This document shows, piece by piece, positions 1 to 11,779 of a stretch of 64,000 nt of DNA. The position numbers and the translations under genes are program-made. Under the pieces are notes generated by a model. It was not told where the DNA came from, ran no database searches, and was given only the letters and a program-made list of their open reading frames with translations. How positions within the stretch are numbered: the stretch's first letter is position 1; the number at the start of each line of letters is the position of its first letter. This stretch comes from Chamaelirium japonicum. Its lineage: Eukaryota > Streptophyta > Magnoliopsida > Liliales > Melanthiaceae. Location: positions 46,625,979-46,689,978 of the forward strand of contig OX393557.1 in NCBI GenBank assembly GCA_947650365.1. Direction: 5' to 3'.

Positions 1-3000
1 TCTGGCCGGATCAAGAGGAGGAGGGGGGAGAGGAACATCCATGCGAGCAACAGAGAGGAAGGAGAGGATAGTTCGGAGGAGAGTCTAGATGAGGAAGAGG
101 ACGACGAGGAAGAAGACGCCTCCGTGGCCGTACGACTGCCTCCAGCGCCGTCGCCGAACCTGGTGGCGGCGTCATCTTTTCCTCAGAACCACCACCGGAA
201 AATCTTTCCGGTGACGGCGAAGGTTGCTAGGCCACCGGTGATATGGAAGGCAGGGGATGAGATGATCGGCGTCTCCGTACCACGGAGAGCTCGGTCATGT
301 AAGGCACTAGAGAGTCTTTGGATTTGGGGAATCCCCTTTATCCCATCTCCTTTCTTAATTATCTCTTCAGCTTCTAACTCCTTAAATTCGATTTTTTTTT
401 TCTCCCTCTCTTTGGATTGCAGCATCATCTAAGAGATTACAAGAATTCTCTGGAAGTGGGGTTGGCGGCGGAGAGGCAATTCATCGGCAAGCATCCACAT
501 CTCCGTCGAGGCCGAGTCCTCCATCAACTACACCAATTTCGCCATCGTCGTCGAGCGCCTCCGTCCGGAAGAAGATGGTGCGAGTTTCTTCAGCTCATGT
601 ATTCATCCAATTTTACATTTCCGCCCCATTTTTGGCGTTCTGGGTGAGTGACCAAGGTGGTCTCTTTCTGTTTCAGAAGCCAATTAGCGGAACGAAGCAG
701 CGGCCACTAAAGATGTGTAAATCGTCCTCTGTTTCCGAAGATATCGAGATCGAGGTTGCAGAGGTCCTCTACGGTTTGACAAGGCAGTTCCAGCCTGTGC
801 CGAAGCCGGAGATCAACAGGCTCGATTCGAAGGATGCGAATGGATCGAGCAATGAAGCAAGGTCTAGGGTCTCCTCTCCGATCTCGATCTCCCCGGCCCC
901 TCCAACATCACAGCCATCTTTGCCTCCTCCCAATCTGAGCTCCAACACAGCACTGGTGTCGGCCACCGGTGAGTACTGTGGATCACAGATTCACGAAGGT
1001 ATTTCTGATCTATGATTTTTCCGGTCCAGCTCATGATGAGGTTTCTCCCGTCTGTAGCTCCGAAGAGGAAAAAGCCACGCCCCACGAGCCCAGCAAGCCT
1101 ATTAGCTCTTCCGAGCACATCTGGGTCGTCGGCAGCCAAGATGGACTTGGAGCTACCAGCCAAAACGAGGGCCTCCTCGCCGAGATCAGAGAAGAGCAAG
1201 CCATCTCCGGCCATTGAAAATGGCTGTGGCCAGTATGACCTTGGTATTTCCAAGGTTTCTACTATGCCTGTTGATGTTCAGAAAGATTTGGCGAAGCCGG
1301 AGATCAATCTGGCCGCGGATTCGAAGCTTTTGACAGGACAACCAGATGGTCAATCCGATTGCAGGGAGACCAAAGAACTCTTCTTGCTCCCAAAGGAAAA
1401 CCCTGCAACGGACTTGGGCGTCAATCGTGGTGAAACAACCGCCACAGCCACAAAAGAGTAGGCTTCTTGACGACCTATCCTCTATCCTCTTTCTTTTGAG
1501 ACTTTTGTTTGGGGATTTGGTCAATTTAGGGCTCATCAAGTTTTTGTTTGGCTTTAATTTTTAGTGATAATGCAGCTAATAACTCCCGAGAAATGAAATA
1601 CATCATCGATCTAATGGTGGGTACCCTTTCATTACTCTGATTTTCCTTATCTTTTGGGTGATGATGATGGGTATTGAAGGGATCTCTTATTTTTCTGCAG
1701 GCTCCTCCACCAGGGAAGTCATCTCCAGAGACGGAAGGATTGAGGGATTATGCTGCCGGCCACAAGGCTCCAGACGCAGGGATTGAAATGGTGGCTAATC
1801 TCTCTCTAAACATGGTCAGAATTTTCTCCCATGTTCTTGTTTGAATGTATGTTTCCATAATTTTTTTTTTTTTGGGGTATTTTAGGAGCCAAAAGAGAAC
1901 AGTGTGAAAGGAGGGGAGGAGGTGGGGAAAACAGCAAAGCAGGAGGCAGAGGAGATAACATCTGTAGTGAGGAACGCCGAAAATCCGATGCCTCAAGGCT
2001 GTGAGTTGGAGAAACCGATCGACCTGCAAATCGATTTGGACAAGCAGAGCAAAGACGGCAAGGAGCATGCTCCGAAGCAGCAGTCAAAAGCTCCCAGAAT
2101 TGAGCCTAAACTGGAGAAGGCTGCTGGTAATAAATATATTTTTAATTAACTACAGTCTGGTCATTTTGCCCCAATTCAGTGAGAGACCTGATGAATTTCA
2201 CTTCTGAAATTTTTTCCCCAGCTCAATCTGTATCTTTGCCATTGCCAATGCCGATGGCAGGTTGGCCGCCTAGTTTTCCTTCCTTTGGGTGAGCAGCAAT
2301 CCCCCCCCCCCCTTTTTCTGTTTCGCTTCATGTACAGTGTTTCTGTTGATTAGAAGGTTAATCTTCATTTTCACAATCAGGTATATGGGTCAAGTTCCTT
2401 CTCTACAGACAGTTGTTCCCATAGATGGGAGCTCTGGATCGACCAAGGCTCTACAGGTACCACTCTCTCTTGTCTCTTATGTCTTAAGTCTTTAACTCCA
2501 AATTCTCATCAATGGTTTCCGGCATTGCAGCCACCCAATTTCCTTTCATCGCAGCTCCGCCCGAAGCGCTGCGCGACTCATTGCTACATTGCGCACAACA
2601 TACACTACCATCAGCAGCTCGCACGGATGACTTTCTGGCCTGCGGCCACCGGTGCTGCGCCACTGTACGGGAGCAAGCAGTATAATCTCAATGCGGTTCC
2701 ACCCTTGGAATCAACGATCCTCGGAAACTCATTACAAGGGAGCTTCCCTGGTAGGAACTTGGGCCCCATGCAAGACAAGGGTGGCCCGTTGGTTTCTGCT
2801 GCATACACGGGTCACTCCACCAAGGAGAAGCCCTCGGCAGGGAATACCTTAATGGAAGCTTCACAGCGGAAGCAGCTCATGCTCCAGCAGGCGCCGCAGC
2901 CTGGATCGGCAACCAACATGCTTGTAAGCATGCCTCCTCTTATTTTAGGATTATTCTAGGATTCTTCGTTTTAATTCTGAATGTTTTATGTTTCTGTTGG

Positions 3001-4418
3001 TTCTCTTCTGTCTTCAGCAAGCCCCTGCGTTCATTTTCCCTATTAACCAGCAACAGGCAGCTTCGCCTGCTGCTCGTTCTGGATCGTCAAAATCCACCCC
3101 TGGGGCTGCTGTTGGCAATGCCGCACCACCGTCTAGTTCAGCGGCTGGCTCTGGATCCGGTAATCCAGCTACTACTATGAGCTTCAACTATCCGGGTTTG
3201 CCTCCAAGTGAAGCTCAGTACATGGCTATACTGCAGAACAGTGCATATCCATTTTCTATCCCTACACATGCTGGGGCACCCCCACCCTATAGAGGAGGAA
3301 GTGCAGCTCAAGCAATGCCCTTCTTCAATGGGTCTTTCTACTCCTCCCATATGCTCCATCCTTCACAGCTCCAGCAGCATCCATCCCAGCAGCCTTCTCA
3401 TACCCAACAAGGACACCAGAACACGAGCACGTCGAGTGGCTCATCTTCCTCCCAGAAGCCCCCGCAGCAGTCACAGCGGGCACCGGGCGGTGTTGCTGCT
3501 GCCGCCGTTGGGAGCTCCCACATCTTCCCTGCTTCGAAGCAGCAGCGGCAGCACTTGCCACCCAAATGCGAAGCAGGCTTTGACGACAACCCCTCAAACA
3601 CTGATAGTAGGGTCTCACAAGCTCCAAAGAGCAGCTACAGTCACAACATGGCAATGGCGATTCATCCTCAAAACTTTGCATTGCTCTCCCCAGCAACAGC
3701 AGCATTGGGTGGTGGTGGTGGTGGTGGTCATAGTGAAAAGCAGCATCAGCTGCAACCGCAACACCAGCTCACGACATCTCAAGCATTTGCTATGTCCTTT
3801 GCCTCCTTTGGTGGGGCTGCTGTTGGTGCTCCACATCCGGGGCTCGACTTCTCATCCATGGCTCAGAATCATGCATTGTTCCAGAGCCTCCCGGAAGCCG
3901 CCAGACATGGATACCACCAGATCACTGCCACTGCCGCTGCAGCTGCTCAGACAACACCGCACAAGAAGCCTCAACAGCAGACTGCAGAAGATGGGAAATC
4001 TGCAGGCGATTCAATGAATACTATTGTGATGGGCGAGGAGGAGCGAAAGATCACAGCTGTTAGTAAAGTTCCCGGAAATGTTCCTCAGCACTCCCTCACC
4101 TTCTCTCGCCCAAATACTGGTCCTCCTGTTTCCACTGTTCTTGGCAACAACGTCATCGACAGTTCTTCACGGACCTTGAACCTCATCCAGGCACCTGCTA
4201 ATGGCCCCCGGGTATCCAATAGGCCTGCTAGCGCTGCTTCAACAACCTCCGGCTCTGTGACTGCCACAGCCCTTACTCCCAATCCTCAACTCCTGCTGCT
4301 GCAGCAGCAGCAGCAGCAGCAACAGCATCAACAGCAGCTGATCCAACTCCAGAAGCAGCAGCATTCCAACTCTCAGCTCCTGCAGCAACAGCAGCAGCAG
4401 CAGTTGATCACTCTTCAG

Positions 4419-4451
<33 letters not shown>

Positions 4452-5720
4452 TTACAGCTGCAACAACAACAGCTCTTGAACCGCACAAAGCCGGCCGCCC
4501 CTAACAATAGTGCTCCTATGTACTCTGATCGTCTGCCAGCAGGCCCCACCATGGCGAAGTTCCCTCAAGCTCTGGCAGGGTTTCCTCAAGCTCTCATCCA
4601 AAGCACTGGTTCTACCACCCAATCTCCACAGTGGAAGTCGTCATCTACAAGAGCAGCTATACCCGCCCCTGCTGCTTCTACGGCAACATCCTCCGTGAAG
4701 AACCAACACCAACAGCAGCAGCAGCAGCAGCAGCAGCAGAGCAGGAGCCAACACCAGCAGCAGCCTCTTCTCACCACGAGCCATCAAACGCAGATTTCTT
4801 TCGGGAAAGCGGCAGCGCCCACCATGCAGCAGCACCTCGTCGGAGGGAGCAGTAGCAATCCATCCTTGTCTTCTGCGGCCGCCACTGCTGTCGGATCCCC
4901 ACAAAGTTCAGCCTCTAGAAGTGCCGGTGGCAGCCCACGGGCTTCTCCCGGTGTGAAACCAGGCCAGACAACTGTACTGCCCCTACAGCCGCCACCGCAG
5001 CAGCAGCAGACGGGTAAGAGTTCCCCATCGAGATCAACCCCCAAAACATCACCGATGAGCAATCAGAACGCACCCTCCATCCTCGGGCACCCCCACATGA
5101 CCTCCGCTCCGAGCTCAGGCGCCAAACAGCAGCAGCAGCTACAGAAGCAACCGTTTCCTCAAGCTCAGTTCTTTTTCTCCAATGCCTACTTGCCACCTCA
5201 AACTTCTCAGCCCAATGGTGCCTCGGCTGCTGGTTATTACCAAAGACGCCAATCCGAGCTTGCCCCGCTGCAGCAGGTCCAGCCGAGTTCGAGCCCCGGT
5301 TCCGCCCAGACACGAGCTGGTTCCCCGGCCATGTCCGACCCCGCAAAGGCTGCTGCCGCTGCCGCTGCCGCGGCCAACATCAAGGGTGGGATAGCATCGC
5401 CCGGCCTGCTGCCGCACCCTGTCCAGTTTACATCGGCGGCCCAATCTGCATCCGGTGCCCAGCACCCGCACGTGTCGGCGGCCGCTTCCGCTGCCGCCTA
5501 TCCTTACATGCATACCATGCCGCCCGTTGCGGTGAAGCCCGCCGAGCAGAAACCCGCAGCCGGTAAGCATATCCTTTGAAAAAACAACCCCCCCGTTTCC
5601 ATTGAGATTGTGGAGAATAGTGAAGGTGGGGGATTGGAGGTCTCATTTGTGTCGAAAATAACGGTCTTTTGGCCAGGAAATGACAATTTGCATCCGTGCT
5701 GGCAGCCTGACAAGAGATGA
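1..5720 (+). CDS. TIC: TIME FOR COFFEE (TIC) clock regulator, 5'-partial
   Basis: Large nuclear protein of the plant circadian clock; in Arabidopsis TIC acts with LHY and links the clock to metabolism and jasmonate signalling. Exons: 1-298 (open from base 1, start upstream), 423-577, 677-968, 1058-1457, 1565-1616, 1701-1814, 1886-2126, 2222-2288, 2381-2456, 2531-2923, 3018-5562, 5677-5720. All junctions are GT/AG, phases agree, and the sum is 4677 nt (1558 codons plus TGA). Recognisable TIC blocks: a basic then acidic N-terminal stretch, KAGDEMIGVSVPRRARS, ASVRKKM, EIEVAEVLYGLTRQ, YIIDLMAPPPGKSSPE, RPKRCATHCYIAHNIHYHQQ, FWPAATGAAPLYGSK, and the tail AGNDNLHPCWQPDKR. Exon 11 is one 2.5-kb exon rich in Gln, Ser, Ala and Pro with several poly-Gln runs. 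The length is close to Arabidopsis TIC (about 1550 aa), so probably only a short N-terminal part is missing. No frameshift or internal stop is seen. The exon 4 donor (GTAGGC) is the least certain junction; it is chosen because it alone gives the right phase. Confidence 0.93.
4294..5145 (+). repeat. CAG/CAA runs coding poly-Gln in TIC exon 11
   Basis: Near-pure CAG triplet runs lie at about 4297-4335, 4381-4404, 4418-4452, 4710-4740 and 5128-5140, interrupted by a few CAA, CAT and CTG codons. They code Gln tracts of up to about 12 residues. Being triplet runs they can change length without breaking the frame, so they are likely to be polymorphic. Poly-Gln is a known feature of TIC-family proteins; any effect of length on clock function here is inference. 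Confidence 0.85.
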
Positions 5721-6702
5721 CCGCAGCTGCTGAGGTCGGTGGTGATGCCAAGACAAAGTGGTGACGGGGGATCCCGGGCTACAGCGACTCCCGGAGATGG
5801 GGTCAGAGTCAGAGTCCGGGTCCGGGTTCGCCAGACGCCCACGTTTCCTTTGGATTAGATGGAACGCGGGTGTCCACATCTCCCGGGTGGGGATTGGAGA
5901 GGGGGGAAAAGGCGAAGAAAGAGGGGGAGTGAATGGTGTAGTGGTCGGCCACGATGCCTGATGGGTCGGCGGGGCCTGTATCATGATGTAGCTAGCTAGC
6001 GCTCTGATCGGGGTAAAAACATTTTTAACTTTTTTCTTTCTTTTTTTTTTTTTTGAATTTTTCCCCCTCCTCCGACGCCTACACTACAAGGGTTATCAGC
6101 TGACGTGTACGTATGTGTAAAAAAACTGAAAACAAAATCCTCTCCTCTCTCTCTTTTGGGGTGGAGGAAGTTTTGTGGCGGTCCAAATGTCAACCACCTT
6201 TGGATTTCGTATTCTTAGGAGGAAGTCGGAAGCTGATTGATTCCATTAATTAATTTCTCGCATGCATATTTTATTTGGTATTTAATCCAGTTGCTCAAAC
6301 TATCTGGCGGCGTGCTCGGCTACGGCTACGCTTCCATCCTCATCATCAAGCATCAAGCCTTGTATTTACGACGAGGGAGGAGAGCGGTAGGAGGCGGTGA
6401 TCCACATGGGATTTGGTGGCGACCTGCACAGGAACCGACGGGACTGGTGGCAGAGTCCTGCACAGGCACCGACGATTTGGGAACCAAGAATGAGGGGAAT
6501 TGGATTGAGGTGGGTCCCTAGCTGAAAATACTAAGGATATTGTGGGGGGAAAATGTGTTGAAGTTTGGTGGCTGTCAATAGAATTAGCATAGGGAAACCG
6601 TGAGTAGAGTTTTCGGTTTGTGGGTATCACTCGCATCTTCATACAAGGGTGATCCACATACATGGTTACCATTGAAAACCACTTTTGGGAGGGGCCCAAA
6701 AG
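5721..6702. other. TIC 3' flank, no gene seen
   Basis: Follows the TIC stop codon and probably holds the 3' UTR. Pyrimidine-rich and T-rich runs lie near 6025-6070. I see no coding region, RNA gene or clear transposon ends before the hAT-like element. Confidence 0.5.
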
Positions 6703-7394
6703 TAGGGATATGACAAAGGGTCGGCCTATCCCGACCCCGACCCCATCCCACTAAGGAATGCTTTATCCCAAAGCCGGGTTAGAACGATGAATTTTAAACC
6801 CGTCCCACCAACACAAGTAAAAATCCAAATCCCGATTATGTTTATGCTAAACAAGTTCAAACTAGTTGATTAAATTTTAAACTAAATTTATTTTTGTTAA
6901 AAGAAACAATGGATATATTGAGATCTAAATTCATTATAACATAAAATAACAGTTTTTATGTTTTTGTTAAATATTAAGATCTAAACTCATTGAATGAATA
7001 AAACAGATGTACTACAATGAAAATGTATCTTACTACAAGTCTACAATCAGCTAAACTCTATGAGCATTTTGATAATTAAATAAGATATGTTCTAGAAATT
7101 TTATAAACAAAAGGCATGGGTTGTGTTATCTCTTTAAATATAGTATTGGTACAAAATAAAATACGATACTAAGCTATATTCGAGTAAATTATAAAACGAT
7201 AAAAAAAATAACATATATGTAATCGGGTCTGGTCGGGTCAGGATAGGCTAATCCCTATTCCGTCCCAAACATGATCGGGTTTTATTTCGTAAATACCAAA
7301 CCCACCCAAACCTAACTAGTTCCATCCCAAATTCAGCTCAATAGGGTCGGGTCAGGTCGGGTTTCCTATTTAGCTTGTCCAGTTGCCATCCCTA
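6703..7394 (+). mobile_element. hAT-like non-autonomous element with 8-bp TSD
   Basis: A 692-bp element with ends TAGGGATATGACAAAGGG and TTGCCATCCCTA, flanked by perfect 8-bp duplications CCCAAAAG (6695-6702 and 7395-7402). Both ends carry repeated GGGTCGGG-type sequence and the middle is AT-rich. The ends and the 8-bp duplication fit hAT. No transposase is encoded. A related copy lies in the opposite orientation at 13356-14009. Confidence 0.82.
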
Positions 7395-7564
7395 CCCAAA
7401 AGCGTTGCCAATGCGATTCTTCTCTTGTTGATTTTTCTGCAATTGCTGCGTGCTGCGTGACAAGAACGGAGTTGCACTTGTCAGGTGGTGTGCGCAGTTG
7501 GGATTGAGTGCCATTCGCCTATTTAAAGAGCTCTCCATCGAATGACGATGGCGATGATGATGCT

Positions 7565-7932
7565 AGAGCATCTCCATGGACCTTTCTTAGGATTGGATTA
7601 GCTGAGGTAGCCATTTTCACCACATTAGCCAAACCAGCGAATGGAATTTTTTTTCCACTCCATTAGCCTCCTTCCTCACTCTCTTAGCATTTGCTCAGTT
7701 GGTTTTATCTGTCACATGGCATGAAAATAGATGGCCTCGAATGTATAAATCAACAGTTGTGGATGATTCTTCAAGGTGATGTTTATCTATGGGACCCAGT
7801 CGAGCGAGTGGTGAAGCCTCGCTCCAACGGCGCGCGGAAATCCTTTTGTTGGCTTAAGGGAGGGGTTAAGGGAGTCCCTCACCCGCTCAATTGGGGGTGG
7901 GGGCTAAGCTTGCCTCTTGAAGATGCTCTTAG
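7565..7932. mobile_element. MITE-like element with AGAGCATCTCCA ends
   Basis: Inverted ends AGAGCATCTCCAT (about 7566) and CTTGAAGATGCTCT (ending near 7930) enclose about 365 bp without coding potential. The flanking triplets CTA and TTA suggest a PIF/Harbinger-type MITE, but the duplication is not exact. A similar terminus occurs near 11006. Confidence 0.5.
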
Positions 7933-7970
7933 GACCACATGACTCCTATCCAAAAATGTTTTTAGTAAAG

Positions 7971-8153
7971 AGCAATGCTATTCAGCCATCGGGTTTCCAT
8001 CCGAATGGGGCCATCCTGATGTGTCAAAGTGACAAGAACTGTGACTTTGACCGGTCAATATTTCGAAGCTGGGTGCAATCGGCGGCTGTGATTAGTGCCA
8101 CATCAGGATGACCCGATCTGGATGGAAACCAGGATGGTTGAATAGCATTTTTG
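7971..8153. mobile_element. Mutator-like MITE 1 of a tandem pair
   Basis: A 183-bp palindromic element whose ends contain AATGCTATTCAGCCATC and its near inverse. It is flanked by TTTAGTAAAG at 7961-7970 and 8154-8163. A 9-10 bp duplication is typical of Mutator-like elements. It shares the central flank with a second MITE. Confidence 0.72.
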
Positions 8154-8163
8154 TTTAGTAAAG

Positions 8164-8353
8164 AACAATGTTTTTGAGTCAGCCAGTTTTCCAACTTCCT
8201 CTCTTATTTCCTGATATGACACCAAATCACATTGCATGTTAGGGTTGAAAGTGATTCACGGGTCTGGCCTGAGTGCAATGGATGGTTGTGATCGTGCCAT
8301 TTCAGGTTGTAGGAGAAAAGGTTGGAAAATCAGTTGGCTGACTAGAGTTTTTC
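8164..8353. mobile_element. Mutator-like MITE 2 of a tandem pair
   Basis: A 190-bp palindromic element; its ends share AGTCAGCCA-type inverted repeats (GAGTCAGCCAGTTTTCC at the left, the near inverse at the right). It is bounded by TTTAGTAAAG (8154-8163) and TTTAGTAAAA (8354-8363). Its arms differ in sequence from its neighbour, so it is not a simple tandem duplication. Confidence 0.7.
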
Positions 8354-8363
8354 TTTAGTAAAA

Positions 8364-9573
8364 ATTAGTCGTCTATACATATCAAATTTTTGGGGACATA
8401 TGAGCCAAACTGCATCCAGCCTCGGTTCAGCCCACACCCAGAGTAAATCATCTGAACGAGTGCTCAGACGTCTAACTCCATCCTCCGAACCATTGTTCGG
8501 ACGACGGGCTAAGGAAATACCTGAGAAGGTCTTAGCTGTATGAATCTCTGTTCAGACGGCATGCTTCAAACATCCCAAGTGTTCTAAACAAATAAGAACA
8601 GTTCAAGCTACCTGCTAAACGCCCAAACGAGTGTTCGGACACCCAAACATCAGTGTCCGAACGGGAGTTCAGATGCCAACACTTCGAAAATTCTAATTGT
8701 TGGACTATTCTCGTTCAAAAATCTAAGAATCCAAAAACACTTTTCAAGCATAAAATAGTATTTTATTTTTGAAAACAATAATCCTAAAGTTAAAATAATT
8801 TTTGAAATCATGTCGAATCATCAAAAAGCGTGTTACAAAAAAAATATAAAAACTACGTGGATTGATGCTATTGAGAAAAACTAGGCTACCCTGCAATTCG
8901 GAACATCGCATGTCCTCGGGTGAGCAACTAAGGTCGTGTGATTGACAGTCGAGTCTTCAGATGCTCTTGTAAACACTGTGAAGCACATGATCAATTTTCA
9001 TGAAGGCGAGCATTATCATGACTCAGCATAATCGGATACAATGGCATAAACACACAAATTAAGCGAACAAAGATGCGACTCTGTAAGCAGTAACAATCTC
9101 CCTCTTGGGTTTAATTGTGAGTCAAAATCATACATTTCTCTACTCTCATGAAAGAAAGATAAAATTGCATATCTTTGAATTAAATAAAGTACAACTTCCT
9201 TCACAAAAGATGAGAAGGTTACATTTCCCAATTACAACTCACTCTCTAGACTAAAGCACAAGATCTTCAATGAATTGCTTTGTCTAACTATTTAGTTGAA
9301 TTTTGCACACTTAATGCACAAGTCAAATATCATTTTTTCATGCAAAGTTTTAATAAAACACGAGATAATATTACATTAAGCAAACAAATAGATGTCTCGA
9401 ATACAAGCCAAGCAAACATTCACAACATCCAAGGGACAAAGCCCTAGAAACCATGAGAATGATAAGTAAAAAACACACCATGAAGCAAAAGTAACTTGGA
9501 AGCCTCGACGCTTTCTTTTCTTCTCTTGTGGCTGCCGAGGAGGGGTCTACTACCAATGCGAGGAAGCAGATGG
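8364..9573. mobile_element. LTR-retroelement relic with CGAAC/GTTCGG motifs
   Basis: No intact ORF. Between about 8440 and 8700 are repeated imperfect palindromes of the type CGAACnnTTGTTCGGACG. The same motif recurs at 55.33-55.61 kb and 63.30-63.44 kb in other relics, so it is probably part of an LTR family. The exact ends are not visible. The family (Copia, perhaps SIRE-like) is an inference. Confidence 0.4.
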
Positions 9574-10014
9574 TGTAATGCCCGGTTTTTTGAGTTTATT
9601 TTTTACTAAGGGCACCCCAATTGGTCTTTTATATTAGAGAATTCAATAAATTTATTTTTGTGGCATCTCTATGGTAGGTATTATGAGTCCAATGTGTTTG
9701 TGGACTTGAGTTGGACTGGATCATGGGTCCCAAGTTTGGGTTGTGAGGTGATAGATGATGGTCGAATGATTGTACGCAAGTGTGAAAGTGTGTGTGTGCC
9801 CGCGCGTGTTAAGCGTGCATGGGTGTGTGTGTGGTTTTATTAATAATAGCTATTACTTATGTATGTGGCCAACTAGGTTTGTCCCTGTGGGATGTGGCGA
9901 CCCGCCGCCACGCAGCGCAACTCTCCAGGCCAACTACCTGTTCAACCTATCTTTGGTGAAAGTCTTACGTTACTATAATGGAACACCCCCTTAGTGATAC
10001 TCAAGGGCATTACA
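9574..10014. mobile_element. Possible solo LTR (TGTAATGCCC ... GGGCATTACA)
   Basis: A 441-bp segment bounded by a perfect 10-bp inverted repeat that starts TG and ends CA, as LTRs do. No second copy lies in the window. The flanks GATGG and AGTGA do not match, so either it is an end of a broken element or the TSD has decayed. Confidence 0.42.
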
Positions 10015-10419
10015 AGTGATCCTACACATTGTAATTCTTCATTTATATCACTACCCCACTTAGGGATACTACAGAGGCAAAACAATGTTTAAAGAATTGT
10101 GCCGATCACTAACTTGAATTGGAGCAATTTAATGCATTTATTAGAAATGAATTGGTCATAAAAGTTGTGACACATTTAGGGCCTGCTCCTAAAAGAAAAT
10201 AACATGACTATCTCTGGTAGAAAAATGAGGATTTTGTTACCGTAAGAAAGCGAGAAACCCTTATCTCTCCCTTTGGTAGAAAACCCGTATTAACCACTTA
10301 TCTCCAACTATTACGAGAAAATATGAGACCCATATCTGTAGAGTTCATACCGATTGTACGTACCAAGGGTCGTGTATGTATTTTCCCCAAAAGTATTACG
10401 ATTACCATTTAAGAAGGCA

Positions 10420-10850
10420 TTAGAATTCAGCATCCACATCCAAATATGTCCTATCCCGATTATGTTTTCCCATTGTTTCTTGGAGGTTGCTAGGAATCGC
10501 ATCACTTGCATTCATTATTATCATGAAACTCTTGTTGGAGGCCGTAGAGAGTTGTTTTACCTATTGCTTTGCTTAGAAGTCGTCGAAAACCACATCACTT
10601 ATGTTCCTACTTACCATGGGACACTCATCAGAGGTCGCTGAGGGTTTGCTTTCGCCAATGCTTTATCAAATATCGTCGGAATTCCCACCACTTGGTTCCT
10701 CTTTGCCATGGAACCTTTTATCGGCGGTCTACACAAGTTATTTTCTTTATTGCTTCATTGGAGGTCGCTGGAAACCCCATCTTTACTATTGAACCTTTGT
10801 CAGCCATCGTTAAAGGTTGCCGGAAGTTTACTTTCTCAGTTATATAGCCG
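10420..10850 (+). repeat. Degenerate ~93-bp tandem repeat, about 4-5 units
   Basis: The motif GAGGTCGCTGGAAACC and variants recur at about 10482, 10576, 10671 and 10761. Within each unit is a second block (CTCATCAGAGGTCGC-type). The units are strongly diverged. Small open frames run through it, but no protein family is recognised. Confidence 0.6.
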
Positions 10851-11005
10851 AAAGTCCCTGCAAAATAGTTCGGAAGTCAACACAAAGGACTTGCACATGA
10901 GACTTATTGGTTTAACAAAGGAAGAAAATGAGTACTATGTTAAGATCATTTTTGTTTGAAAAAATATCAGTGATAAAAAAAGTAGGACGTGAATTCTCTA
11001 AGGTT

Positions 11006-11415
11006 AGAGCATCTCCATCGGACTCCTAGGTGCCTTCAATATTTTTGGGACTCCTAGCTACCACGTAGGTAAAGTATGGAGTCTCCTCAAATCTCTCCCT
11101 ATTTTTTGAAAAGATCAAATGTTCCCCAGCATTTCAATTGAAAAGCGAAACTGTTTGGAAAATTAACAATGAAAGTGACTCATTGGCATTTCAAATAGTT
11201 TGTTTTATTCATACCAGGTGTGGGGTCCACGACAAATCTCTTCGATACTCCTCTCATCAGCCCCAATGAGAGGAGTAAGCGAGAGGAGCAGGGAAAACCG
11301 ACTTTGGTGAGACATGGTGGACCCCTTTGCCGTAGCATTTTCAACTTGAGCCAATAATATTTTGCTATAGTTCCCAAGGGACACTTGTATATGAGCCCCG
11401 TTGGAGTGGTCTTAG
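11006..11415. mobile_element. MITE-like element, GAGCATCTCCATCGG terminus
   Basis: The left end GAGCATCTCCATCGGACTCC and a right end inverse to AAGACCACTCCAACGGGG form an imperfect terminal inverted repeat around about 410 bp. No coding capacity. It resembles the element at 7565-7932 in its terminal bases. Confidence 0.45.
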
Positions 11416-11442
11416 ACCTCATAGAATCTATAAGGTTAGAGC

Positions 11443-11604
11443 CAAACTTGAATCACAGCCGTCCTTTTGTATGTTTGTCGTGCGGAGTGTGATTCACCGG
11501 TCGGGGCTTGTTGAACGGACGGTTGTGATTCAATCAGATCCTCTTTGGTGCTGAGTGGATCGGGCCTTGGTTCAACGGACGGTTGTGATTCAGTTTTGGC
11601 TTTA
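11443..11604. mobile_element. Small palindromic MITE (~160 bp)
   Basis: Ends GCCAAACTTGAATCACAGCC and the near inverse of it (GGTTGTGATTCAGTTTTGGC) enclose a short loop holding two further ACGGACGGTTGTGATTC repeats. The host sequence at both sides is TTA/TAA rich. No coding capacity. Confidence 0.62.
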
Positions 11605-11779
11605 ACCTCAGATATTATGTGCGGTAGCAATCTTGGCCCCGTGCCAAAAAGTAATGGGAGGCGGTTTGAGCAAATCAAGAGGAGTTGGGGGTGATTTTAG
11701 TGAAAACTTTATAATTAGCCCGACCACTGGTCCCGCTCGGTTGCCACCAAAAGTACCGGCAACAAAGCCCCCAAAAGAA

